From Conidiobolus incongruus B7586 (lineage: Eukaryota > Entomophthoromycota > Entomophthoromycetes > Entomophthorales > Conidiobolaceae): a DNA stretch of 19,014 nucleotides. A program made the translations under genes and the position numbers. The stretch covers positions 1 to 19,014 of the forward strand of contig JNEM01011923.1 in the NCBI GenBank assembly GCA_000697335.1. The letters run 5' to 3'. The notes under the pieces were generated by a model. The model was not told where the DNA came from, searched no databases, and worked only from the letters and a program-made list of their open reading frames with translations. Positions within the stretch are counted from its first letter, which is position 1. Every line of letters starts with the position of its first letter. Shown piece after piece: positions 10,991 through 19,014 of the stretch.

Positions 10991-11403
10991 TTTTTTTATA
11001 TTGTCAATATGGCAAATAGTGGTATTTTTTTTAAATGTTTATATATATCAAATTTTTATTATATCTTTTTAATATACGATATATATGAATTTAAATTTAA
11101 TAAGAGATAACTTGATAATTAATGTAATCTGTTGAAATCAATTGAAATCAGTATTTTAAATTAACTAAAAATACTAAATAACTCAAATAGTATTATATAT
11201 TTATAATATTAAATTTATTTAAGTCAAAATAACATGTATAAATTACTAAATTAAGATAAATATAAGAATTTTCTCCTATTTTTACTATATAGTTTTAATT
11301 AACAAATAAATAGTTTGATAATATTTTATCAAAACATTTATAATAATTTACTGTCAATAATAATACAACTAATAACTGATAATATTACTCTGTATTTTTA
11401 ATA
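10991..11403. other. AT-rich spacer between the receptor 2 upstream region and the mariner element
   Basis: No gene or structured element was seen. The stretch ends with the TA dinucleotide (11402-11403) that I take as the left target-site copy of the mariner element. Confidence 0.5.
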
Positions 11404-11422
11404 ATGGGAATTTTTTGCAATT
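11404..11422 (+). repeat. Left terminal inverted repeat of the mariner element
   Basis: It begins ATGGGAATTTTTTGCAATT. The first seven bases match the right end exactly. A one-base length difference in the following A/T run lets the match continue to about 18 positions. Confidence 0.65.
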
Positions 11423-11478
11423 AAAAATAAATAAATATTTTAATATATGATATATAAAAATAAATATATAATATAAAT

Positions 11479-12512
11479 TTAATAGTTTCCTTTATTATTA
11501 ATAACTTTTGGCTATACTTTTAGCAAACTTCTAACACCTAAAAAACAGTTCTTTTTATTAAAGACTAAAATTTGATGTTTCACAAACCAATTAAATTTTC
11601 CTGAAGAAATTTTCTTTCTTGCAAGCTGGTTTTTTAATTGCCTAAAGCAATTATAATCACATAGGTTATAATCAGAGGAATATACTAGATGTAGTAGTTC
11701 TTTCTAGTTATTTTTAATTAGAAAGTTTTTTATAGTTTTAGATTTATGTATTTTGTAATTATTATGCAAAATAATAGGTTTTCTCAAATTATATTAAGAA
11801 TATTAATTAGAAATACTTTTATTTAAAAAAACAATATATAGTTTACTATTAATTGATTTTCCTTCAGGAACTAAATAAGAATAGCATATACCATTATTAT
11901 CTATTGTAATAATTAACATTTGCTTATTAACAAAATGTTTATTTAAAGGGATTTGTAGAGGGGGTTGATTTAGCTTAATCTAGCATTTTGATTTGTGTTT
12001 TGGTAAAGGATTATATATAAAGATTTAAGATTCATCAATTATAATTATTTGCTGTAAAAGTTTAAGCTTCTAGTAATATTTTAATAGGTTTTGTTTAACA
12101 ATAACTACTTTAGCTTTTTTTAAGCTTTAGTTAAATTATAAAGTATTTATTTTATATTTTTATTTATTAATTTTAGTTTAAACTTTAAAATATATAAAAT
12201 ACTTGTAAAACTAATATTAAATTGCTTAGATAATTCTTTAGCTGAAATAAAAAGGTGCTTTTCAATATATTTTTTCACTCTATTTACAATTAAAAGAGTA
12301 ACAGTTAAAGTTAGTCTTTTAGATTTTAGCAGGTTTTGAATAGTTTCTCTCTTAGCTTTAAAGTAATTTACCCAGCAATAAATTGTTGATTTAGATAATA
12401 TTTCATTACCAAAAGCTGCTTGAAAATTTTAAATGATTTTAGAGGGTTTATGGTTAAGTTTTACTAATACCAAAATAAAAAACTTTTGATGATTACTATT
12501 TGGTTTAAGCAT
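11479..12512 (-). pseudogene. Mariner transposase, broken (DD34D family)
   Basis: The ATG at 12512 opens MLKPNSNHQKFF. Next comes a helix-turn-helix region with TIYCWVNYFKAKRE near 12400 and ISAKELSKQFNIS near 12240. The catalytic domain lies in another frame downstream. Its first Asp is in IIIDES (codon 12036-12034). The second Asp position, HDNARPH in active mariners, reads HNN (codon 11763-11761), so it is lost. The third is kept in CDYNCF (codon 11658-11656). The spacing between the last two is exactly 34 residues, the mariner signature. The frame ends with a stop at 11481-11479, after a segment like the usual C-terminal WQK...GNY. There are several internal stops and at least one frameshift. 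Four stops sit where the family normally has Trp, for example in the DES(W) and NN(W)KEL motifs. The enzyme cannot be active. Confidence 0.85.
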
Positions 12513-12565
12513 GATTAAATTAAACAACCAATTTTAAAAAGTTAATTTTTTAACCAAAAAAATAT

Positions 12566-12586
12566 TATATATATATATATATATAT
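12566..12586. repeat. (TA)n microsatellite inside the mariner element
   Basis: An uninterrupted run of TA dinucleotides lies in the 5' untranslated part of the transposon, just upstream of the transposase start. It probably expanded after insertion. Confidence 0.8.
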
Positions 12587-12660
12587 TAAAAATATATAAT
12601 TTCCTATTAACTTTGTATATATTTATTCATTTCAAACTAATAATATGTTTGAAAAATCAG

Positions 12661-12679
12661 AAATTAAAAAATTTCCCAT
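12661..12679 (-). repeat. Right terminal inverted repeat of the mariner element
   Basis: Read inward on the reverse strand it begins ATGGGAAATTTTTTAATTT, pairing with the left end. It is flanked by TA at 12680-12681. Confidence 0.65.
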
Positions 12680-13709
12680 TATTTCAAATTCAAGGTAATA
12701 GATCTATTAAGTTAGAATTTCATTGTAATCACTTCCTTTAATATCCTGAATCAAAAATATTTGAAGATTATCTCTTTAAAATTGAATTTATTATAGATTT
12801 TAATTGAAATACTTGATGTAATATTGATTTCAATCTATATATATATATTATTAGTCAAATATTTACTATAAGATTATCCACTAGTGGTTTGATTATATTT
12901 AATAAAAATATTACTCAATAAAAAATTGATATAAATAAAACTTAATATTAATGTCAAAAAATAATATATTTAGTTTATTAATTAATAATTAAATATAAAA
13001 AAGGTCAAATATTTGATAAAAAACCTGATAATAATACCCATATATATGATTTTTATTTTACATTTAACACTAATTTAATTTATATAAAACTTGGATTAAA
13101 ATTTTGATAAGATTAAAAGATAAAAGTTGATAATCAATAAGCTATGATAAAATGTTCTTAATTCAAATATTGGTTTGTACTATGTCATAATATAATTAAA
13201 ATATCTTGATCATTTTATTTAAAGCATCTGGTTAGGAAATAAAATGGAAGAACTATTAATAATTTTTTTATTTAGTTTTCATCTATTTTTGATTTAATTA
13301 AATGATTTTAAAATTTGATCCAATTATCAATCTTAATAGTCACATAAAAAATATTAATTATAATTTATTTAATAATTCTAATTTATAATGTTTCTTTAAA
13401 TATAAAAAGCAAAAATTAATAATAATTATAATCAGAAATATCACCATTATCATATCAAAATCGATAACATATAGATATTATAATTAATAATTTATTTCAA
13501 TTGATAAATTTAATAAATTAGAATAACTAACTTTGAATTTTTATATAAGGTATATTGTTATAGCATTTTGTGATATTGGATATGACTTTAATAAGTAAAA
13601 TGATTTATCATTTTATTATTTTATTAATGGTGAATAAAGAAATAAACATATTACACTATAATAATTATATATTTAATACTAATTTCATGCAATATTGTAA
13701 TTGTCCGTC

Positions 13710-13772
13710 ACTTTTTCCTCTTCGTATTAATATATATATATATATATATATATTTCTTTAATTGGAAAAAGT
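13710..13772. repeat. Inverted repeat around a (TA)n microsatellite
   Basis: ACTTTTTCC (13710-13718) and GGAAAAAGT (13764-13772) are exact inverted copies flanking a (TA)n run at 13731-13752. Immediately downstream, AAAAAGAC (13774-13781) and GTCTTTTT (13792-13799) form a second 8-bp stem with a 10-nt loop. This could be a short foldback element or a folded transcript end. No function is shown. Confidence 0.4.
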
Positions 13773-14237
13773 AAAAAAGACCATTATAAGTGTCTTTTTA
13801 TGAGTAACAAATTGATTAATTAATATACTATAATATAAATAGTTTTATTGAATTCCATATAGATCCAATGTCTGAAATATCATTATTAGTTTATTTAAAA
13901 ATAAGATGAGTATGCCATTCAAGAATATTGATCAAAGTTAATATATAATAAAACTGATTAGTTTTATTAGGCTTATAATCATATAAGGTATTAAAAAAAT
14001 AATATATAATTGAAAAATATATCATTATATATTTATTTAAAATAGCTAAATATTATCTTATTTATTAATTAATAATAATTTCATTTTATTTCTTTAATTT
14101 TTGAGATAACATGTTAAATAATGCTATTGGTATATATAGTAGGTAAAAAAGTAAATATAATGCAAAGGAAGACAATATAAAAGTAGCATAACCTTTAATA
14201 TGATACTAATAATGTGGTAATATGATATAAATACAAA

Positions 14238-14257
14238 AAAAGTTTAATTAAACTTTT
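14238..14257. repeat. 20-bp perfect palindrome
   Basis: AAAAGTTTAATTAAACTTTT equals its own reverse complement. It is isolated, about 1.5 kb from the nearest recognised element. Its function is unknown, and chance is possible in such AT-rich DNA. Confidence 0.5.
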
Positions 14258-14869
14258 GTAAGTAAATGAGTTAGTATAAGTATACTAGTTTTATATTAAA
14301 TAATATCAATATAATATATATTGATAGATATAGTCTCAATTTTAGGAATAGTGAATCAAACTTAAAGATAATAAGAATTAAGATAAAAAGAATAGAATTA
14401 TATTTATAATGGGGAATAATCTTTTCTATTATTTAAGAAACTCTAATTATTATATTAATATAAAAAGTTGTATTAAAAGTACCTTATTTTATAAACTAGT
14501 TTAACTTAACACTTTCTGTCTAAAGTTATTTATTGCCACTTAAACTCAAAATTTAAAACTAATATAAGATTATCACAAGTTAATTAATAAACATATCTTT
14601 TCTATCTTTTAATCTTCATTTTTAAAAGTATTTAGTCTTTAAGTTTTTCTCATAATATTTACAAAAGTATTAAGTTATGATGAGTATAAGATATTTATTT
14701 AAAGAACTTAATTTGCAATAAGTTATTTGCACCTAATTTAGTGAACCCTTTTAATTTCCCTTAACTTTATGGTAATCTATCATTTACCACTAGTGATTTC
14801 TTGTTTAAGCTCTAAAAGACTACTTCCTCCTGTATTTACAATTGTCATTTATTAGTTAAATTAATATTA

Positions 14870-14938
14870 TCTATATAATTAAATTAACTTTCAAAGTATA
14901 AATTACTTTATTAATTTAAAGTTAAATAATTATATAGA
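14870..14938. repeat. Long imperfect hairpin, arms about 21 nt
   Basis: The left arm at 14870-14891 (TCTATATAATTA, then TTAACTTT) pairs with the right arm at 14918-14938 (AAAGTTAA, then TAATTATATAGA) with only a central 1-2 nt mismatch. The 26-nt loop holds a further small stem, AAAGTA against TACTTT. It lies at the edge of the less AT-rich patch 14400-14860, so it could be the end of a decayed foldback element. Confidence 0.5.
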
Positions 14939-15299
14939 ATTAAATATAAGAATTTTAATAACTAGTCTATTAACACTATTTTTGCTTTAAAAATTTATGA
15001 AGTATTGTTATTTGGTTTATATATATTGTATTATTATAAAAATTTAAAATTATATATTAATCAGCTTTAATTAAAAAATATACTAATATTTTCTAAATTT
15101 AAACTTATTTATTAATATATTTTAATTTTATTTATCAATATTTCAACATTATTAGAATAAAATAAATATCAAGATTTTAACTATTTAAATTTATAATAGA
15201 TGTATATTAGTCTAAATTATAAATTTTACATAATTAATTTATGATTTATAAAAGCAACATATCCCTCAAAATTTAGCTCTACAATTCAAATATATTGTC

Positions 15300-15520
15300 A
15301 AGAATAATGAATATCAATGTTCAGATATAGTATAATGCTATTTGGTTTTCAATATTCTGGTTTATATAAAAAATACCAAAAATTCGAGAAAGTATATTTT
15401 AAGATAGCATATTTTCTAGAATATTATTAAGTTTGAAGTTTACTATGAGCGATACCTTGATCTCAAAGTAAATTTACTTCAAAGCACTCACTTCCCAACA
15501 AATTTAGAATTAATAGAATA
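15300..15520 (+). mobile_element. Fossil fragment resembling Ty3/gypsy reverse transcriptase
   Basis: A very decayed fragment. Translated pieces resemble the part of gypsy-type reverse transcriptase that begins at the PFG block, with an FGFQYSG-like segment near 15340, and a downstream helix-like segment near 15490. No long terminal repeats were recognised around it. It looks old and is broken beyond function. The family call is tentative and rests on weak similarity read by eye. Confidence 0.3.
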
Positions 15521-16143
15521 TTAATATTATGTTATTTCAAAATAAATCGTATTTACATTATTGATTGAGTCGACTCTAAAATATGATCATATACTTTCAA
15601 CTTATAAATATTTTTTATTCATAACTAAAATTAAGTTTGATATCTAGTAAATAGCCATATTTTAATCCCAATAGTAAAATGAATTGCAATTAAAATAAAT
15701 TATGAAATAATTGACATGTAATATAGATACAATTTGAAAAAATAATTTTTATGTGTGTCACACGTAAGAAACCAGCTTAAAGTCATAGACTTTCGTAATT
15801 TATAAATTTATTGATATTTTATAGACAAATTTCAATAAACCTATTTTGATAATTGATAAATTATTGATCTAACACATTAAGAATAGTTTAGATTTCAAAA
15901 AATTATGCAATTAAACAATTTATAAGATTTAGTAATTATATATAATATTCAAAGACTAATTGTAGATCAATAAATTAATTTGTATATAATTATATTATAA
16001 TTGAATTATAAGAATATGATAATATTGCAATTAAAATTATCCAATTTTTTATTCAATTAAATTAATAAATAAAACCATATTATAAAACTTAGCTTTAACA
16101 ATAATTATTATTGACATTGAGACCAAAAATAATACAAATATAA
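15521..16143. other. AT-rich spacer downstream of receptor 3
   Basis: No gene was seen. The stretch holds the 3' flank of receptor 3, which is on the reverse strand. No clear terminator or polyadenylation signal could be distinguished from the AT-rich background. Confidence 0.5.
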
Positions 16144-17088
16144 TTATATAATTCTTTCTTCTGTGTGGAGCCTAAACCTTTGAAAATATCGACCAAAGGA
16201 AGTTTGAATAAATCCTTGATACACTTCGCGATTGACCAATAGTATCAGAAAGCTATTAACAATAGGATTAAAGTTTTGCAATATACGAGATATTAAATCC
16301 ATGAATACATCTCTTGGTACTTTCATTATTCCTGAGTACATGACCAGAAAAGCTTCGAACCCATTAGTAATGCAATATAGAATAACAATTAATATTAATT
16401 TAACTATTATTTGGTTAACCATCTTGTCAAAATCTTTAATCAGTGCAAATTGGTTTTTGGCTTTAATTGTAGCTTTGCGAAAATAAACTATGATCCAGAG
16501 GTAGGAAAAAAAGACAATAAGTATCGATACCCAATCAATTAATATCCAAATTAACCCGAGTATAGCATCTTGAGGTCGAATCAACTCCATACCACAAGAT
16601 ACTCCCAATACACCTGGTTTGATTGAATCAATAAGTGATCCATAAACCCCAACACCATTGAATATGATTGGAATGATAGTCATGATGCTCAACCAGTACC
16701 TAGCTTTGATCTTAGCTTGGAACACCATTGTTGAACATCGTTCCATTGCGATTACAGGTATGAACCAAGCAGAACAAAGTATAAAAGAGCCATGAATAAA
16801 ATAATACACCTTACAATAACTGGGATAATCGTGAAAAACTCTGTGGTTTATGATATGACCAATCGGTATTATAATCTGTCCTATACATGTTATCAAATCA
16901 AAAAACATCACAACAATCCCCAGTTGGATATCTGTATTACTCCGCCAACTGAGTTGCTTCGAAGTGGACCAAAATAGTACTGATACGAATGGTAGGCCTA
17001 AAAAACCCACAATTGGTGTTAAAATTTGCCAAACCCTAATATATATAAATTCATTATCTGTTGACAACTCTAAAGGATTTGATGACAT
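16144..17088 (-). CDS. Seven-transmembrane receptor, diverged class A-like GPCR (receptor 3)
   Basis: Third intact paralog, again 314 residues, starting MSSNPLELSTDNEF at the ATG 17088. Hydrophobic segments fall at the same places as in receptors 1 and 2. Marks: Asp64 (VVMFFDL), Cys92 before TM3, Glu116-Arg117-Cys118 at the DRY position, loop-2 Cys in GVSCGMEL, TM6 segment LYCITNGFEA without the usual CWxP, and NPIVN in TM7 followed by NREVYQGF. Unlike receptors 1 and 2 it shows no recent shared block. It is about 65% identical to receptor 2 in the centre and about 72% in the last third. The SIKPG loop and the IKARYW start of TM4 are unchanged, so these are probably under strong constraint. 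Predicted to be a plasma-membrane receptor acting through a G protein, with unknown ligand. Confidence 0.9.
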   Translation of the reverse strand: MSSNPLELSTDNEFIYIRVWQILTPIVGFLGLPFVSVLFWSTSKQLSWRSNTDIQLGIVVMFFDLITCIGQIIIPIGHIINHRVFHDYPSYCKVYYFIHGSFILCSAWFIPVIAMERCSTMVFQAKIKARYWLSIMTIIPIIFNGVGVYGSLIDSIKPGVLGVSCGMELIRPQDAILGLIWILIDWVSILIVFFSYLWIIVYFRKATIKAKNQFALIKDFDKMVNQIIVKLILIVILYCITNGFEAFLVMYSGIMKVPRDVFMDLISRILQNFNPIVNSFLILLVNREVYQGFIQTSFGRYFQRFRLHTEERII

Positions 17089-17141
17089 TTTTGTCCAAAT
17101 AAACTTAAAAATTATCGAAGTAGTGTAAAATTATTAACAAG

Positions 17142-17150
17142 TAAATATTT
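17142..17150 (-). promoter_or_regulatory. TATA-like element of receptor 3
   Basis: AAATATTTA on the reverse strand ends 54 nt before the ATG at 17088, the same distance as the TATA-like boxes of receptors 1 and 2. Its match to the consensus is weaker, so the call leans on the shared position. Confidence 0.4.
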
Positions 17151-17379
17151 AGATAATAACTCAATTGTTAAAACTATAAATTATCATCCAGAAAGAATAA
17201 ATGACCAAGTTATTTTTCCTAACTGTTCATAGTAACTTATCTAAATTATAAATAATTGTACTAATAATGCAATAAAATTTAAATTTGATGGCTTTAATTC
17301 ATATATTATGCAAATAATTATTTAAATTTTATTGGTTAATTAAATTTCGAATTTTAAAAATCAAATTAAAATACTTAAT

Positions 17380-17640
17380 TATATACTTTTTTGGTTAAAT
17401 TTAATAATCTTTAAATATTTTATGCAATAGAAATTCTAGATTGGTTCATTATTGCATAATATCTTTACAATTGGGGTATCGAAACCGTATAAACCTTAAA
17501 TATTCAAACTTCAAAGAGTCTAAAGTATTTTTTACTGTATATTTTTCAAATAAGCTATTAAAATCTATTGAAATAAGTCATTAATTCAGTATCAATCTCA
17601 ATTCCGCCTCGATCAAAATAAGCATCTTATTAAAATCAAT
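17380..17640 (-). pseudogene. C-terminal fragment of a receptor pseudogene
   Basis: The reverse strand at about 17590-17637 reads DFNKMLILIEAELRLIL, against DFDKMMNQIVAKLKLIVIL in receptor 2. This is the junction of the third intracellular loop with TM6. Further on, near 17460-17475, a PIV segment matches NPIVN of TM7 at nearly the right distance (about 4-6 nt off). Beyond it are pieces like ILC-x-N-x-E and YLKIIKF, matching the LILCVNREVY and YFKKFKI region. The frame is broken by stops. The upstream five helices could not be traced securely between 17641 and 18400, so the copy is truncated or too decayed there. It lies directly behind receptor 3 in the same orientation, suggesting an old tandem duplicate. 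Confidence 0.6.
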
Positions 17641-18039
17641 GTCATATTTTATAATATTGTTATCTACAGGTACTTGAAAAATAAAAATTTACTGGCATTG
17701 ATATTTATAATAACTTTGCAAACCAATTATAAAAATATATTAGAATTTTTCCGAATGAAAGGTCAAGAATTTGTATTTGTTTTTACTGGAATACACAAAT
17801 GCGAATATATATCACGGTTTGTTAAAATTTATGGTAAACAGTTATAAGATTATGAGTGTTTATAAACCCAATAAATATAATGAAAAAGTTGACTTTAACC
17901 ACAAAATTTCATTATTAGCATAATTAACTAAATGATTTCAGTTATATCAATATCAATTTTTTGATTCAATAAACAGAGATATATTTTATACAAATAAAGA
18001 ACCAAGCAAGGATTTCAATTTTAATAAATAGATTTATGT
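17641..18039. other. AT-rich DNA between receptor scrap and gypsy fossil
   Basis: No gene could be assigned. A short match to the receptor TM4 coding sequence (TTACTGGAATA near 17786) hints that the receptor pseudogene once extended here, but the remainder does not align convincingly. Confidence 0.35.
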
Positions 18040-18450
18040 TGACAATGAGTTGTGACTTAATGTCAAGGATTGGGTAAAAAGTTGAATATTGTATCTGCTA
18101 GATATACCAAGAGGCAGGGATAAGTAATAATAAAGTAGATTGCTTATAAATCACAAATATTCACAATGTCTCTAACCAAAGATTTCAAAAATTTGATGTT
18201 ATCTTGGTTCCTGACTTAATCACCAATTGATAAGTAATATCTTAAAGATTCAAGTAATCAATAGATTTATAATGGAAAAAGGTATCTTTATTATAGTGTC
18301 TGTAATTAAAATTATATATCTATGGTAATTCATGGATTATAACTCACTTTTTAAGGGGTTAAAGTTTATCACTACTAAGATAACAACTATAGATACCTAA
18401 TAAGGCTTTGTTATATATAAGTGAATCAAAAATGATGACAATATCCAATG
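18040..18450 (+). mobile_element. Fossil fragment of a Ty3/gypsy retroelement, RNase H to integrase region
   Basis: Decayed pol sequence. Pieces near 18140 resemble the NKVADCLSR-type end of gypsy RNase H. They are followed by a linker with a PDLI segment (near 18210) and then by pieces like the start of the integrase zinc-binding region (about 18270-18400). The order of parts is right for the Ty3/gypsy family. No long terminal repeats were found, so this is a partial copy. It is old and heavily broken. Confidence 0.45.
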
Positions 18451-19014
18451 ACATTATAGAAATAACTTGACTATTAAAATATATGATGATAATATTAATT
18501 ATTAATATATTTTTAAGTATTTCTTTTAAAAAAATTTTAATTTTAATATCATGATTTTATACTAATTTTTCAAAATATAATAAATTATGTTAATTATGAA
18601 ATCATTTATTATAAAATAAAATTAATTTCAAATTTATCTTTAGAATAATATTAGGTTAGAGAAAAATTCTAAATTTTTTGATTTTAGTTTTTATAAACTT
18701 TTTTTAGTTTTAAATAATATATCATTTATAAATTATATAAGTGGATTGATATTTTTAAAATATATATATTTATTTATGATTATTTTTTTAATATATTCTT
18801 ATTCAAAAAGTTAATTTCATTTTGATTATATTATAATTAAATAATAATTATCAAAAGTTTTTGATACTATTAAAACTTTAGGTTATTTAATATTATTCAA
18901 GATTTTCAAAAAGTATATAAAATTAATATTTTATCCAAAATTACTAATTAATACTATATTAGTTATATTAAAATTAAAAAGGATATTATTTAAAATTTAT
19001 AAAAATCTATAAGG
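18451..19014. other. AT-rich DNA to the window end, nothing recognised
   Basis: No reading frame, RNA gene or structured repeat stood out on either strand. Confidence 0.6.

Larger units (their letters stand above)
11404..12679 (-). mobile_element. Decayed mariner (Tc1/mariner) DNA transposon, 1276 bp
   Basis: A complete but dead element. It is bounded by TA on both sides (11402-11403 and 12680-12681), as mariner insertion requires. Both ends start ATGGGAA followed by a T run when read inward. The length of 1276 bp is typical of mariner. It carries one decayed transposase frame on the reverse strand covering most of its length. It lies between receptors 2 and 3 and is not part of either gene. 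Decay appears dominated by C-to-T and G-to-A changes. Confidence 0.85.
12682..15299. other. AT-rich intergenic DNA between the mariner element and the first gypsy fossil
   Basis: No gene is recognised. A 63-codon open frame at 13570-13761 runs through a microsatellite and is taken as chance. A patch at about 14400-14860 is less AT-rich and could be decayed coding sequence, but neither strand gave a family I recognise. Small foldbacks inside this stretch are listed separately. Confidence 0.5.

Noticed and set aside
13570-13761. 63-codon open frame ending in a run of Ile/Tyr codons
   Set aside because: Its end is translated (TA)n microsatellite, its composition matches non-coding DNA, and no family is recognisable.
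16792-16977. 61-codon open frame on the + strand inside receptor 3
   Set aside because: Antisense overlap of a well-supported receptor gene, with no independent similarity.

Overview
The window is very AT-rich DNA. Sample lines counted by eye give about 17% G+C between genes and about 40% inside genes. It holds a dispersed cluster of intronless seven-transmembrane receptor genes. Three look intact: 5025-5969 (+), 9749-10693 (-) and 16144-17088 (-). Once each start is placed at the matching ATG, every one encodes exactly 314 residues. They are diverged rhodopsin-like (class A) GPCR paralogs. Two further copies are dead: a nearly full-length pseudogene at 2196-3135 (+) and a C-terminal scrap at about 17380-17640 (-).

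The source is most likely an entomophthoralean-type fungus. From memory, Conidiobolus coronatus combines a very AT-rich genome with an unusually large set of class A-like GPCR genes. This is recollection plus inference; no housekeeping or rRNA gene here fixes the species.

Layout: 1-2195 is AT-rich with no gene. Then come the receptor pseudogene, an empty stretch, receptor 1 and its promoter, 3.8 kb without a gene, receptor 2 (reverse strand) with a partly duplicated upstream region, and a decayed mariner transposon at 11404-12679 with recognisable TA target sites and terminal inverted repeats. About 3.5 kb follows with small foldbacks and a faint Ty3/gypsy reverse-transcriptase-like fossil (about 15300-15520). 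Receptor 3 (reverse strand) comes next, then the receptor scrap, a second Ty3/gypsy fossil (about 18040-18450), and AT-rich DNA to the end.

The genes are not an operon or pathway. Each is a separate unit, with a TATA-like box ending 53-54 nt before its ATG. The main biological signal is birth-and-death evolution of a receptor family. Receptors 1 and 2 share a central block that is about 95% identical at the DNA level, plus a 65-bp identical block, while their ends have diverged strongly. This points to gene conversion. The receptors also carry ERC or ERW in place of DRY, and NPxxN in place of NPxxY. I found no CRISPR array, tRNA or rRNA, and no bacterial-type system. Identity figures are hand counts.
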